A DNA stretch of 64,000 bases from Amycolatopsis pithecellobii (GCF_009707865.1 NZ_WMBA01000034.1:1-64000); one strand, 5' to 3'. Numbered from the stretch's first letter, positions 7,733 through 17,058 are shown. Numbers and translations: made by a program. The notes: a model not told the origin generated them from the sequence alone.

Positions 7733-8767
7733 TCAGTCGCCGAGTTCCTTGCGTACCAGCGGAAGTACTTCGGTGCCCAGCAGTTCGATCGCCGTCATCA
7801 CCTTGTCGTGCGGCACACCGGACCAGTCCATCTGCATCGCGTACCGGTCCGCGCCGGTCAGCCTGCCGACGCTGATCAGCCGGTCCGCGACCTCACCCGG
7901 GCTGCCGGCGAAGATCGATCGCGCGCCGCGGGTCCATTCGTCGTAGTGCGCGCGGGTCGGCACGGTCCAGCCGCGGGCGCGGGCGCCGTACTTCATCGTC
8001 TCGAGCCAGTACGGGTAGAAAGTGTCCTTCGCGTCCTGCGAATCCCGTGCGATGAGGCCGATGGCGCCCATCGTCACGTGCAGGTCCTCCTTCCCGTGGC
8101 CGCCGGATTCCCCGGCGCGCCGGTAGAGATCGACCAGCGGGGCGAACCGTTCGGGTTCACCGCCGATGACCGCGTACACCACGGGCAGCCCGAGGAGTCC
8201 GGCGCGGATGGAGGATTCGGGGTGGCCGCCGGTGCCGACGGAGATGCGCAGGTGGTCGCGGTAGGGGCGGGGGAGGACGCGGGCGTTGTGCAAGGGCGGC
8301 CGGTACTTCCCGGACCAGGTGATCGGGTCTTCGCGGTCGATGTGCAGCAGCAGCGCCAGTTTTTCCTCGAACAGTTCGTCGTACTCGTCGAGGTCCGCGC
8401 CGAACAGCGGGAAGGACTCGGTGAAGGAGCCACGCCCGGCGAGGAGTTCGGCGCGGCCGCGGCTGAGCTGGTCGAGGGTGGTGAATTGCTGGTACAGCCG
8501 CACCGGGTCCTCTGTGGACAGTACGGTGACCGCGGTGGAGAGGGTGATCTGGCTGGTGATGCTCGCGGCGGCGGCGAGTACGGTGCCGGGGCTGGAGATC
8601 GCGAACTGGTCGAGGTGGTGCTCGCCGAGGCCGTAGAAGGACAGGCCCAGTTCGTCGGCGAGCCTGATCCGCTCGAGGGTCTGGGAAAGCTTGTCCGCGA
8701 CCGAGACCTGCTCGCCGGTCAGTGGGTCGGCGGTGCGGTCGCCGAAGCTGTAGATGCCGAGTTCCAT
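7733..8767 (-). CDS. Luciferase-like (LLM class) flavin-dependent oxidoreductase
   Basis: This 344-residue TIM-barrel flavoprotein shows the LLM class N-terminus (ELGIYSFGDR), GLGEHH near residue 47, and TAVTVLSTEDPVRLYQQ. These features place it with FMN-type luciferase-like monooxygenases rather than the F420 branch, though cofactor choice cannot be settled by eye. GACGAGGGGT precedes the ATG. It is divergent from the FUSC gene with only 59 bp between starts. Confidence 0.85.
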   Translation of the reverse strand: MELGIYSFGDRTADPLTGEQVSVADKLSQTLERIRLADELGLSFYGLGEHHLDQFAISSPGTVLAAAASITSQITLSTAVTVLSTEDPVRLYQQFTTLDQLSRGRAELLAGRGSFTESFPLFGADLDEYDELFEEKLALLLHIDREDPITWSGKYRPPLHNARVLPRPYRDHLRISVGTGGHPESSIRAGLLGLPVVYAVIGGEPERFAPLVDLYRRAGESGGHGKEDLHVTMGAIGLIARDSQDAKDTFYPYWLETMKYGARARGWTVPTRAHYDEWTRGARSIFAGSPGEVADRLISVGRLTGADRYAMQMDWSGVPHDKVMTAIELLGTEVLPLVRKELGD

Positions 8768-8814
8768 GACCCCTCGTCCGTTGTTACGGCATCTACTTTA
8801 GCGGCGGGTCGGCC

Positions 8815-8820
8815 TATCAT
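8815..8820 (+). promoter_or_regulatory. -10 element of a leaderless promoter for the FUSC gene
   Basis: TATCAT lies six bases before the GTG at 8827, the spacing expected when transcription starts at the start codon. No good -35 was seen, and no ribosome-binding site is present in the short gap. Confidence 0.4.
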
Positions 8821-8826
8821 CGGGCG

Positions 8827-10986
8827 GTGTCCAGCGGTTCGGCGGTCGACGCCAGATCCGGGGAGCAGTCGCCTCCGCCGGCCCGCACGCGGCCGGGCTG
8901 GCTGCCGGTGTGGTCGAAGCCGGCGGCGATGCGCGCGGTGCGGGCCACGGTCGTCCTGCCCGGAATCTTCGCGATCGGCTACCAGGTGATCGGTGACCTG
9001 CAGGTCGCGACGTTCGCCGCGTTCGGCGGGTTCGCCACGCTGGTGCTGGCGTCCTTCGGCGGTGACTGGCGGCGGAAGCTGCGCGCGCATTTCGGGCTGG
9101 CGGTCACGGGCAGTGTGCTGCTCGTCATCGGCACGGCGGTGAGTTCGTCAGTGGTGCTGGCTTCGCTGGTGGCTGTCCCGCTGGCGTTCGCCGTGTTGTT
9201 CGCGGGGGTCGGGGGACCCAATGCGGCCTCGGCCGGCCCGGCCGCCTTGCTCGCGTATGTGCTGCCGGCGGCGTCGCCGGGTGAGCTGAGCCTGGTGTTG
9301 TCGCGCCTGGAGGGCTGGTGGCTGGCCTCGGTCGCCGGGACGATCGCGGTGCTGGTGTTTTCCCCGCGGTCCCCGGGTTTCGCGTTGCGGCGGGCTGCCG
9401 CGCGCAGCGCCCATACGCTCGCGGATCAGCTCGATGCCGCGCTGCGCGGGGACACCGACGCGAAGTACCGCGCGGCGTCGATCGCGGCGAAGCACGACTT
9501 GATGACGACGTTCACCGCGACCCCGTACCGGCCGACCGGGCTGGCCGCGGCCGACCAGGCGATGGACAGTCTCGTCGCGTTGCTGGAGTGGTGCACGTTC
9601 GTGGTGATCGACAGCCTGGGGGAGTTCCGCGATCTGCGCGGTGTCGCCGAAGTGGAACGGCGGCTGCTGACCGATACCAGCGAGGTGTTGCGCACGATCG
9701 GGGTGGTGCTCGACGGTGAGCCGGCGCGGGTCGAGCTCGACCGGCTCGAGCGGAGTCTCGGCGAGAGCGTGGCGTACCTGCGGCGGCTGCGTGCCGATCG
9801 CGACGGTTATGCCGACGCGCTGCACCTGTCCTTCCATGCGCGGACGACGGCGGTTGCCGCGCACACGGCGGCGGCCGATGCGCTGATCGCGGTGGGCCGG
9901 GCCGAGCCGGAGGTGGTCGAGCGACGGCTCACCGCGGCGGCCGGGATCGCCTCGCGGCACGCGAGCCTGCGGTCGGTGTGGTTCCTCAACAGTGTCCGCG
10001 GTGCGCTGGCGCTGGCCGCGGCGGTCGCGGTCGCCGATCTGACCGGGGTCGAGCACGGGTTCTGGGTGGTGCTGGGCACGTTGTCGGTACTGCGCACCAA
10101 TGCGACGTCGACGGGGGCGACGGCGCTGCGCGCGTTGCTGGGCACGGCCGTCGGGTTCGTGCTGGGTGCCGTGTTGTTGCTGGGGATCGGCACGGGACCG
10201 GTGGCGTTGTGGATCGCGTTGCCGGTGGCGGTGTTCGTGGCGGCGTATGCGCCGGGGGCGTTGCCGTTCGCCGCGGGGCAGGCGGCGTTCACGGTCGTGA
10301 TTTCGGTGCTGTTCAACCTGCTCGCGCCGGCGGGGTGGCAGATCGGCGTGGTGCGGATCGAGGACGTGGCGCTGGGCTGCGCGGTGAGCGTCGTGATCGG
10401 GGTGTTGTTCTGGCCGCGTGGCGCGTCGAGGCTGGTGGCCGATGATCTCGCCGACGCGTTGCGCACCGGCGGGGCGTACCTGGTACACGCGGTGGACTGG
10501 GCGCTCGGGCTCCGGCACACGCTGCCCGAACCGGCGGCCGCGATCGCCGCGGGGGTGCGGCTGGATGACGCGTTGCGCGGGTATCTCGCCGAGCGGGGGT
10601 CCAAGCGGGTGCCGAAGGAAGATCTGTGGCGGCTGACGTCGGGCACGCTGCGGGCCCGGCTGACGGCGCATTCGCTGGCGGGCTTGCCGAGCCCGGACGT
10701 CGGCGCCGATCCGGTGCGGCAGTCGCTGAGTGAGCAGGCGGGGCAGATCGCGGCGTGGTGTGACTACCTCGGCTCGCGGCTGGACCGGACGGACCGCGGC
10801 ACGCTGCCGACGCTCGCGCCGCCGTCGTACCGGGATCCGCTGGCGGGCGACGGGGTGACCGTGGCGGATCTGTCGTGTGCGCTGTGGGTGAGTGAGCATC
10901 TCAAGCATCTGATGCCGAGGCTGACCGAGCTGGCCGGCCCGGCGACGGCGGTGGCGCGGGTGCGGCACCGGCCGTGGTGGCGCTGA
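8827..10986 (+). CDS. FUSC-family (fusaric acid resistance-like) integral membrane protein
   Basis: This 719-residue protein has two membrane blocks (about residues 40-170 and 390-540), each followed by a long soluble segment, the usual duplicated layout of FUSC/aromatic acid exporter proteins. Members are implicated in efflux of aromatic acids or membrane-stress tolerance. The N-terminal 35 residues are hydrophilic and Pro-rich. No periplasmic adaptor or outer-membrane partner is present, as expected in a Gram-positive. The substrate is unknown. Confidence 0.8.
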   Translation: MSSGSAVDARSGEQSPPPARTRPGWLPVWSKPAAMRAVRATVVLPGIFAIGYQVIGDLQVATFAAFGGFATLVLASFGGDWRRKLRAHFGLAVTGSVLLVIGTAVSSSVVLASLVAVPLAFAVLFAGVGGPNAASAGPAALLAYVLPAASPGELSLVLSRLEGWWLASVAGTIAVLVFSPRSPGFALRRAAARSAHTLADQLDAALRGDTDAKYRAASIAAKHDLMTTFTATPYRPTGLAAADQAMDSLVALLEWCTFVVIDSLGEFRDLRGVAEVERRLLTDTSEVLRTIGVVLDGEPARVELDRLERSLGESVAYLRRLRADRDGYADALHLSFHARTTAVAAHTAAADALIAVGRAEPEVVERRLTAAAGIASRHASLRSVWFLNSVRGALALAAAVAVADLTGVEHGFWVVLGTLSVLRTNATSTGATALRALLGTAVGFVLGAVLLLGIGTGPVALWIALPVAVFVAAYAPGALPFAAGQAAFTVVISVLFNLLAPAGWQIGVVRIEDVALGCAVSVVIGVLFWPRGASRLVADDLADALRTGGAYLVHAVDWALGLRHTLPEPAAAIAAGVRLDDALRGYLAERGSKRVPKEDLWRLTSGTLRARLTAHSLAGLPSPDVGADPVRQSLSEQAGQIAAWCDYLGSRLDRTDRGTLPTLAPPSYRDPLAGDGVTVADLSCALWVSEHLKHLMPRLTELAGPATAVARVRHRPWWR

Positions 10987-10991
10987 GCGGT

Positions 10992-11016
10992 TGGACTAGA
11001 CCTTCTGGACTGAACC
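10992..11016. promoter_or_regulatory. Direct repeat resembling DasR (dre) / chitinase-promoter sites
   Basis: TGGACTAGACC (10992-11002) is followed 14 bp later by TGGACTGAACC (11006-11016). The first copy differs by one base from the core TGGTCTAGACC of DasR-responsive elements in streptomycetes. It lies 102 bp upstream of the GH3 gene start. Confidence 0.4.
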
Positions 11017-11117
11017 ACTGTCGTGAATGCGACTTTCGGCGTATTCCGTGCTGCCCGATTCCGGAATATGTTGTGAGCCGCAACTTTGTGCTTCGTCCTG
11101 CAAAGAAGGAGGACTGC

Positions 11118-13031
11118 GTGAGAGCGCATGTACTCAGACGCGCCTGGTTCGCCGGTGTCGTGCTGGCGGCCGTCGCGCTGACCGCCACCACGGTGCCCGC
11201 CACCGCGGCCCCGGACCTCACCGAACGGACTCCCGCCTACCTCAACGCCCGGCTGCCCGTCCCGCAACGGGTCGCCGACCTGCTCGGCCGGATGACACTC
11301 GCGGAGAAGATCGGCCAGATGACCCAGGCCGAGCGCGGCGCCATCGACGCCGACCAGGACCAGATCACGTCGCTCGCCCTCGGATCCGTCCTCTCCGGCG
11401 GCGGCTCGACCCCGGCCCGGAACACCCCGTCCGGCTGGGCCGACATGATCGACGGCTACCAGTCGAAGGCGCTGGCGACCCGCCTGCACATCCCGCTGCT
11501 GTACGGCATCGACTCGGTGCACGGCGACAACAACCTTGTCGGCGCCACGATCTTCCCGCACAACGTCGGGCTTGGCGCGACCCGCGATCCCGGTCTCGTC
11601 GAACAGGTCGAGCACATCACCGCGACCGAGACCAGGGCGACCGGTCCGCAGTGGGTGTTCGCGCCGTGTGTGTGCGTGACCCGCGACGAGCGCTGGGGGC
11701 GCACCTACGAAAGCTTCGGTGAGGACCCGAAGCTGGTGCAGCAAATGGAAACCGCGATCGACGGCTTCCAGGGCGACGGCGGCAGGGACCTGGCGCGCAA
11801 CGACCGGGTGCTGGCCACGCCGAAGCATTTCGCCGGTGACGGGGACACCACCTACGGCACGTCGGCCAATGGCACGTACACCATCGACCAGGGCGTCACG
11901 ATCACCGACTGGGAGCATTTCGCCAGGATCGACCTCGCGCCGTATGTCACGGCCGTGCGTGAGCACGACGCGAGCAGCATCATGCCGTCGTTCTCGAGTG
12001 TGCAGTGGACCGACCGGCCCGGCAGCGCACCGGTGAAGATGAGCGCCAACAAGGAACTGCTCACCGACGTGCTCAAGCGCAAGATCGGCTTCGACGGGTT
12101 CCTGATCAGTGACTGGGAGGCCATCCACCAGTTGCCAGGGGACTACGCGACGCAGGTGCGGACCGCGGTCAACGCGGGCATCGACATGTTCATGGAGCCG
12201 TCTAGCGCGCCGCAGTTCGAGCAGGCGCTGACCGCCGAGGTGCAGGCTGGCCGGGTCTCGCTCGCCCGGATCAACGACGCGGTGGGCCGGATCCTGACGT
12301 CGAAGTTCGAGCTGGGCCTGTTCGAGCATCCCTACACCGACCGCACGAACATCGGCACGATCGGTTCGCCGCAGCACCGGGCGGTGGCCCGTCAGGCGGT
12401 CGCGCAGTCGCAGGTGCTGCTCAAGAACTCCGGCCGGGCGCTGCCGCTCAAGCCGTCACAGAAGATCTATGTGGCCGGGGTGAACGCGAACGATCTGGGG
12501 AACCAGGCCGGTGGCTGGACGGTCACCTGGCAGGGCCAGCCGGGGAACACGAGTTTCCCCGGCACCACGATCCTGCAGGGCATCCAGCAGGTGGCGCATG
12601 ATGTCACCTACAGCGCGGACGCGTCGGCGCCGACGGCCGGTTCGGATGTGGGCGTGGTGGTCATCGGCGAGACCCCGTACGCCGAGGGGGTCGGCGATGT
12701 CGGCAACGGCCACACGCTGAACATCTCGGCGGCCGACCGGGCGAACATCGACAAGGTGTGTGGCGCGATCAGGACCTGTGTGGTGCTGGATGTGGCCGGG
12801 CGCCCGCAGATCGTCACCGACGAACTGTCCAAGATGGACGCTTTGGTGATGTCGTGGCTGCCGGGCAGCGAGGGCGCCGGGGTGGCGGATGTGCTGTTCG
12901 GCACGAAGCCGTTCACCGGGAAGCTGCCGGTGTCGTGGCCGCGCAGCGAGGCTCAGGAGCCGGTCAACGTCGGGGACCGTGACTACCAGCCGTTGTTCCC
13001 GTACGGCTACGGGCTGACCGCCCGCCGGTAG
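11118..13031 (+). CDS. Secreted glycoside hydrolase family 3 (beta-glucosidase type)
   Basis: About 637 residues. GTG 11118 is chosen because AAGGAGGA lies just upstream and it gives a clean signal peptide (RRAWFAGVVLAAVALTATT, cleavage near ATAAP). GH3 signatures include MTLAEKIGQMTQ, TPKHFAGDGDT (around residue 236) and the nucleophile Asp332 in ISDWEAI. The KHFAGDG form matches exo-beta-glucosidases rather than NagZ-type N-acetylglucosaminidases (KHFPGHG). The C-terminal (alpha/beta) sandwich domain is complete. It probably releases glucose from extracellular beta-glucans. A chitin-derived substrate is possible given the dre-like site. Confidence 0.9.
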   Translation: MRAHVLRRAWFAGVVLAAVALTATTVPATAAPDLTERTPAYLNARLPVPQRVADLLGRMTLAEKIGQMTQAERGAIDADQDQITSLALGSVLSGGGSTPARNTPSGWADMIDGYQSKALATRLHIPLLYGIDSVHGDNNLVGATIFPHNVGLGATRDPGLVEQVEHITATETRATGPQWVFAPCVCVTRDERWGRTYESFGEDPKLVQQMETAIDGFQGDGGRDLARNDRVLATPKHFAGDGDTTYGTSANGTYTIDQGVTITDWEHFARIDLAPYVTAVREHDASSIMPSFSSVQWTDRPGSAPVKMSANKELLTDVLKRKIGFDGFLISDWEAIHQLPGDYATQVRTAVNAGIDMFMEPSSAPQFEQALTAEVQAGRVSLARINDAVGRILTSKFELGLFEHPYTDRTNIGTIGSPQHRAVARQAVAQSQVLLKNSGRALPLKPSQKIYVAGVNANDLGNQAGGWTVTWQGQPGNTSFPGTTILQGIQQVAHDVTYSADASAPTAGSDVGVVVIGETPYAEGVGDVGNGHTLNISAADRANIDKVCGAIRTCVVLDVAGRPQIVTDELSKMDALVMSWLPGSEGAGVADVLFGTKPFTGKLPVSWPRSEAQEPVNVGDRDYQPLFPYGYGLTARR

Positions 13032-13045
13032 CCCACGCCCGAGAT

Positions 13046-13081
13046 CCGGTGCCCGCGCTCTCCCGCGGCCGCGGGCACCGG
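13046..13081. terminator. Bidirectional terminator between GH3 and LigD-type polymerase genes
   Basis: CCGGTGCCCGCG (13046-13057) pairs perfectly with CGCGGGCACCGG (13070-13081) around a 12-nt loop, between two convergent genes. It has no clear T-run, as is common in actinomycete terminators. Confidence 0.75.
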
Positions 13082-13082
13082 G

Positions 13083-14045
13083 TCACTTCTCGCCGGCCTC
13101 CCGGCGGGCCTTGGCGCGGCGCTTGCCTTCGTGCATCGCCTGCACCCTGGCCACCGGGATGGCGCGGCCTTCGTCGAGGACGTCGGCGGGGATGCGCTGG
13201 GGCCGCGGCATCAGCTCGGCCCAGCGGTCCCGTCCGTCGAGTATGGACAGTGCTGTGTGGACGGTGAAGTCGCCGGGTGCGACGTCGTCGATCTCTTCCC
13301 ACGCAAGGGGGAACGACACCGGCAGGCCCGGCCGGGCCCGCGGGCTGTACACCGAGACGACGGTCGCGCCGCCGGCCCGTGTCGAGTCGAGGAAAACCTT
13401 GCCGCCACGGTCTTCCCGGATGAACGCGGTCGTCGCGACCGCGGGGTCGAGCCGCTCGGCCCTGGCGGCGAGCGCGCGCCCGGCGGCCGCCGCTTCTTCG
13501 GCGTCATGCCCGGTCAGCGGGACGAACACGTGCACTCCCTTGGCGCCGCTGGTTTTCACCGCGCCGGCGAGCCCGGCGTCGGTGAGCGCCTGGCGGACCA
13601 GGTGTGCGGCGCGGACCGCGAGGGTGAACGAGTCGTCCTGCTCGGGTGGGTCGAGGTCGAGTACCAGATGGGTCGGGTGGTGGGGTTCGGTGGCGTGGGC
13701 CAGCGCGGGGTGATACTCGATGGCGCGCTGGTTGGCGAACCACAGCAGGGTCGGCCGGTCGTCGCACAGCGCGTAGGTGACTTTGCGCTGGGAGCTTTCG
13801 GCCCAGATCGTGGTGCGCGGCACCCAGTCCGGGGTGTATTTCGGCAGGTTCTTCTGCATGAAGGCGTCCTGCCCGCGCAGCACGCGGATCACCGACAGTG
13901 GGCGGCCCCGCAGGTGCGGGATCATCCGGGCGGACACGGCGTCGAGGTAGTCCACGAGATCGCGCTTCACCGCCGCGGCGCCGTCGAACAGCGTCTGGTC
14001 CAGATGGGTCAGCGAGACACCGTCGCGCACCTCGTCAGCGCTCAT
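13083..14045 (-). CDS. Stand-alone LigD-type polymerase domain (archaeo-eukaryotic primase fold)
   Basis: This 320-residue protein corresponds to the polymerase domain of bacterial LigD. It has the catalytic LDLDPP acidic pair around residue 145, SGAKGVHVFVPL with the conserved Ser, Lys and His, and a downstream VFLDSTRAGGATVVSVYSPR segment. Such enzymes add nucleotides at double-strand-break ends and can prime synthesis. No ligase, nuclease or Ku gene is in this window. ATG 14045 begins MSADEV; the longer open frame upstream is not conserved-looking. The C-terminus is Lys/Arg-rich. Confidence 0.85.
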   Translation of the reverse strand: MSADEVRDGVSLTHLDQTLFDGAAAVKRDLVDYLDAVSARMIPHLRGRPLSVIRVLRGQDAFMQKNLPKYTPDWVPRTTIWAESSQRKVTYALCDDRPTLLWFANQRAIEYHPALAHATEPHHPTHLVLDLDPPEQDDSFTLAVRAAHLVRQALTDAGLAGAVKTSGAKGVHVFVPLTGHDAEEAAAAGRALAARAERLDPAVATTAFIREDRGGKVFLDSTRAGGATVVSVYSPRARPGLPVSFPLAWEEIDDVAPGDFTVHTALSILDGRDRWAELMPRPQRIPADVLDEGRAIPVARVQAMHEGKRRAKARREAGEK

Positions 14046-14129
14046 CGGCCCAGCTAACCAAGTGGGGCGCGGTCCGGCAAACTGTCTATTGTGGACACCG
14101 TCGCGGGTGCGGTGACGGTATCGTGAGGT

Positions 14130-14606
14130 ATGCGCTTGTGGTGGCGCGTCCCCGCCCGCCGCGACGGCCAGGGCACGATCCAGCTCGACCCGGCCGCCGC
14201 CCGGTTGCTGCGGCTGTCCACCTTGCTGCAGCTGGCGGACCGGGCCGTGGAGTTGCAGGCCGAGGCGGACGCGGTGATCGCGGCGTGTGGCGGGCCGGGG
14301 GAGACGCCGGGGTCGGTGGCGCGGCGTGGCCGCCGGGTCGGCGCTGAGTACGCCCGCCTGCAGGGCTGGGCGCTGGACCTGTGCGAGGACGACGAGGCGG
14401 GATCGCTGCCGTGCCGGATCGGTGAACTGCTGTGCTACCACACGGAAATGCTGGACCTGAGCCTGAGGCTGGCCTTCCCGCGCTACCGGTCGGCGAAACT
14501 GGAACGCCGGCGGCGTGCGCTGTCCGGTCTCGGCGAGCCGGCGCGGGCGCTGCGTGACAGCCGGGCCGCGTTGCGGATGTGGATCGAGGAGATCGGGCCG
14601 GGGTGA
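14130..14606 (+). CDS. Hypothetical helical protein
   Basis: I do not recognise this 158-residue protein. It is Leu/Ala/Arg-rich, mostly helical by eye, with three Cys and no membrane segment or known motif. Codon use matches its neighbours and GAGGT lies just upstream of the ATG, so it is probably real. It diverges from the polymerase gene across 84 bp. Confidence 0.6.
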   Translation: MRLWWRVPARRDGQGTIQLDPAAARLLRLSTLLQLADRAVELQAEADAVIAACGGPGETPGSVARRGRRVGAEYARLQGWALDLCEDDEAGSLPCRIGELLCYHTEMLDLSLRLAFPRYRSAKLERRRRALSGLGEPARALRDSRAALRMWIEEIGPG

Positions 14607-14732
14607 TCGCGCGTTGGCCGATGCCTTAGGGTGATGGTCGGCGGTGGGGCCCGCCGGACCCGCTCAGGGTGAACCGCGAACCATTCGCCAACGGTCCCTG
14701 CCAGTGTGTCGATCCTGCTGGTAGGAGGCCTG

Positions 14733-15203
14733 GTGCAGGAACCGGTGGACCCCGATGTCTCCCTTGCTGTCCCCGCCCAGCGGCGGGAGCTGCGCGAACA
14801 TCCGGCCGCGGTGCTCTGTGCGATCTCTCTCGGCGGGGTCTGCGGTGCGCTCGCCCGGTACGGCGTCGGTGTGCTGATCCCGCACGAGCCAGGGCAGTGG
14901 GCGTGGGCGACGTGGCTGGTCAACCTGTCCGGCTGCCTGCTCATCGGGGTGTTGATGGCGCTGATCGGCCGGCTCTGGCCTCGGCAGCAGCTGATCCGCC
15001 CGTTCGCCGGTGTCGGTGTTCTCGGTGGTTACACGACGTTCTCGACTGCGACGGTCGACGTGGTGCATCAGCTGAACGCGCACCAGCCGGCCTTGGCGAT
15101 GCTGTACATGGTGACTACCGTGCTCGGCGCACTGCTCGCGGTCTCGGCCGGTTTCGCGGTGACCACCGCGGCGTTGTCCCGCCGGGAAAAGGTGGCCTGG
15201 TGA
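14733..15203 (+). CDS. crcB: Fluoride exporter subunit (Fluc/CrcB), first of a pair
   Basis: This 156-residue, four-helix membrane protein has Fluc family motifs GGVCGALARYG, TWLVNLSGCLLIG and GGYTTFSTATVD. GTG 14733 follows AGGAGG at 14723-14728. It precedes a second Fluc gene with a GTGA overlap, so the product is expected to be one half of a heterodimeric, oppositely oriented dual-topology channel that lets cytoplasmic fluoride out. The hydrophilic 25-residue N-terminal extension is not in the minimal family. Confidence 0.9.
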   Translation: MQEPVDPDVSLAVPAQRRELREHPAAVLCAISLGGVCGALARYGVGVLIPHEPGQWAWATWLVNLSGCLLIGVLMALIGRLWPRQQLIRPFAGVGVLGGYTTFSTATVDVVHQLNAHQPALAMLYMVTTVLGALLAVSAGFAVTTAALSRREKVAW

Positions 15204-15544
15204 CGGTGCTGCTGGTGGCGGTGGGGGCCGCGGTGGGCGCGCCGGCCCGGTACTTGCTCGACCGCGCGGTGCAGAGCAGGCATGACTCGGTGTTCCCGTG
15301 GGGCACGTGTGTGGTCAACGTCCTCGGCTGTTTCCTGCTGGGCGTGCTGACTGGTCTGCCGTCCGCGCTGTTCGCGTTGCTGGGCACGGGTTTCTGCGGC
15401 GCGCTGACGACGTACTCGACGTTCAGCTACGAGACGCTTCGGTTGCTGCAGCTGCGGGCGTGGCTGATGGCCGGGCTGAACGTGGTGGTGAGCCTGGTGG
15501 CCGGGCTGGGCGCCGCCTATCTCGGGATGGCCCTGGTTTCGTGA
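15200..15544 (+). CDS. crcB: Fluoride exporter subunit (Fluc/CrcB), second of a pair
   Basis: This 114-residue Fluc protein has GAPARY, GTCVVNVLGCFLLG and GFCGALTTYSTFSYE, the last carrying the fluoride-coordinating TTYSTF region. The GTG start at 15200 forms a GTGA overlap with the first subunit's stop, ensuring paired synthesis. It ends 2 bp from the convergent CYTH-CHAD gene. Confidence 0.9.
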   Translation: MTVLLVAVGAAVGAPARYLLDRAVQSRHDSVFPWGTCVVNVLGCFLLGVLTGLPSALFALLGTGFCGALTTYSTFSYETLRLLQLRAWLMAGLNVVVSLVAGLGAAYLGMALVS

Positions 15545-15546
15545 CC

Positions 15547-17058
15547 TCAGGTGGGTTCGCCGAGCTTTTCCCAATGCTGGTTGAACCGCAGGTGCAATGT
15601 CGTGCCGCGCGCCCGCGCCCGCTCGTGCAGGCTGCCGAATACGAACGCGGTTTCCGGTGTGATGTCGTTCTGCCGCAAGCGTTGTAGCAGCGCCCGCGCC
15701 TCGACCAGGTCGTGGTGGTCGCCGAGGGTGCCTTGGATGGCCTTCGCGGTTTTGCGCCAGCGCCCCACTCGCTTACCGAACGTGGCCTTGGCCGCGTCGG
15801 CGGTGTAGCGGGCCTGTTTGGCTTTCTTGCGGGTTTCGTGCAGGCCGGCGTCCACCTCGTGTGTGTCCTGGGTGTCGTCGAGTGCGTCCGCGGCTTTGGT
15901 CAGGCGGCGGTGCGCGCGGGCCAGAGCGTGGCGCAGTTCGGTCTGGGCGGGTTCGCCGGCGCGCTCGGTGAGCGGCGGGTCGGCGATCAGGTCTTCCAGC
16001 GAGCCCAGCAGCGCGGCGTAGCGCGGGCCGTTGAGCATGTCGAGGATGGCGGCGCGGGCGTCCGCGGCTGTTTGGTCGAAGTGCCGGGTCAGGGCCAGGC
16101 GCGCGGTGCGGAGGTCGGAGTCCTCGCCGAGGGTGGACAGTTCGTCCTCGAACCAGGCGCGCAGTACCTGGGTGTCGCGGGCGTCGGACAGCACCGTGGC
16201 GGCCCATTTCAGCTCTTCCGACAGGGCCGTGGTGTGTTCGCGGTCGAGTACGCGGCGGAAGTTGGACAGGCCGCTGCGGAGCCGTCGCATCGCCACGCGG
16301 AGCTGGTGCACCGAATCGTCGGCGTCGCGGCGCACCCCCAGGTCGTGTCGTCGCACCGCGTCGACCTGCTTGCGCAGGTAGGCCATGACCACCTCGCCCG
16401 CGGTGGCGCGTTTGCCGATGTCGTCCTGCCGCGGCAGGACGTCGGCGAGTAACCGGCTGAGTTTGGATGGCCAGTGCGCGGGGCGGGCGCCGGTGCGCAT
16501 CAGCTCGTCGCTGACGGTGTCCAGCAGCCGCGGATCGGTGCCGGGTTCGAGTTCGACTTCCAGTTCGCGCCAGCCGTCGAGGTGGGCCGTGGGGCCGGCG
16601 ACCTCCGCGGTGACGTGGTCGTCGGCGAGGACGGCGATCCGCCTGCCCGCCCGGTTCACCAGGCCGTAGCTGTATCGCTCGGTCCGCAGATGGGCGACTT
16701 CGACGAGGTCGTGGCCGTTGATCCGATCTTGGACCCGCTCGGCGAGTTCCTGCGGCACGGTGGTGTCCCCGGCGTCGAGCGGAAGCCGGATCTCGTCGCG
16801 TTCGCCGGATCCCGCAGGCAGTTTCAGGTGCCAGCCGGCGTCCGCCCCACCGGTGCGCCTGCGCAGCGTGATCCCGCTGCGCAGCAGCCGGTGATCAGCG
16901 GTGTCGAAGTAGACGGCGTCCAGCACCGTCCGGTCCGGCTCACCCTGCGTGACCACCGGCCCCGTGTCGTTCAGGGTGGGGACCGGCTGACCAGCATCGA
17001 GATCGAACTTGCGCTCTCGCTCCCGCGCCACCACGGGCGCCACGTGGTCGTTGTCCAT
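15547..17058 (-). CDS. CYTH-CHAD domain protein (triphosphate tunnel enzyme plus polyphosphate-binding domain)
   Basis: This 503-residue protein has an N-terminal CYTH domain starting with the ExExK signature (ERERKF near residue 14). A C-terminal CHAD domain begins around residue 215 (VHQLRVAMRRLRSGLSNFR) and has a second conserved His-rich helix (LHETRKKAKQARY). CYTH domains bind triphosphates in a metal-dependent tunnel. CHAD domains bind inorganic polyphosphate through basic helices. A polyphosphate-linked phosphohydrolase or polyphosphate-granule protein is the likely role. A PPK2 gene lies elsewhere in the window (45146). Confidence 0.9.
   Translation of the reverse strand: MDNDHVAPVVARERERKFDLDAGQPVPTLNDTGPVVTQGEPDRTVLDAVYFDTADHRLLRSGITLRRRTGGADAGWHLKLPAGSGERDEIRLPLDAGDTTVPQELAERVQDRINGHDLVEVAHLRTERYSYGLVNRAGRRIAVLADDHVTAEVAGPTAHLDGWRELEVELEPGTDPRLLDTVSDELMRTGARPAHWPSKLSRLLADVLPRQDDIGKRATAGEVVMAYLRKQVDAVRRHDLGVRRDADDSVHQLRVAMRRLRSGLSNFRRVLDREHTTALSEELKWAATVLSDARDTQVLRAWFEDELSTLGEDSDLRTARLALTRHFDQTAADARAAILDMLNGPRYAALLGSLEDLIADPPLTERAGEPAQTELRHALARAHRRLTKAADALDDTQDTHEVDAGLHETRKKAKQARYTADAAKATFGKRVGRWRKTAKAIQGTLGDHHDLVEARALLQRLRQNDITPETAFVFGSLHERARARGTTLHLRFNQHWEKLGEPT

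Noticed and set aside
14621..14732. Possible fluoride riboswitch before the crcB pair (GGGTGATGG at about 14629-14637)
   Set aside because: Only the 5' GGnGAUGG piece is similar. The short P1 hairpin and the 3' UGAUG-n-CnCCUAC segment needed for the pseudoknot were not found.
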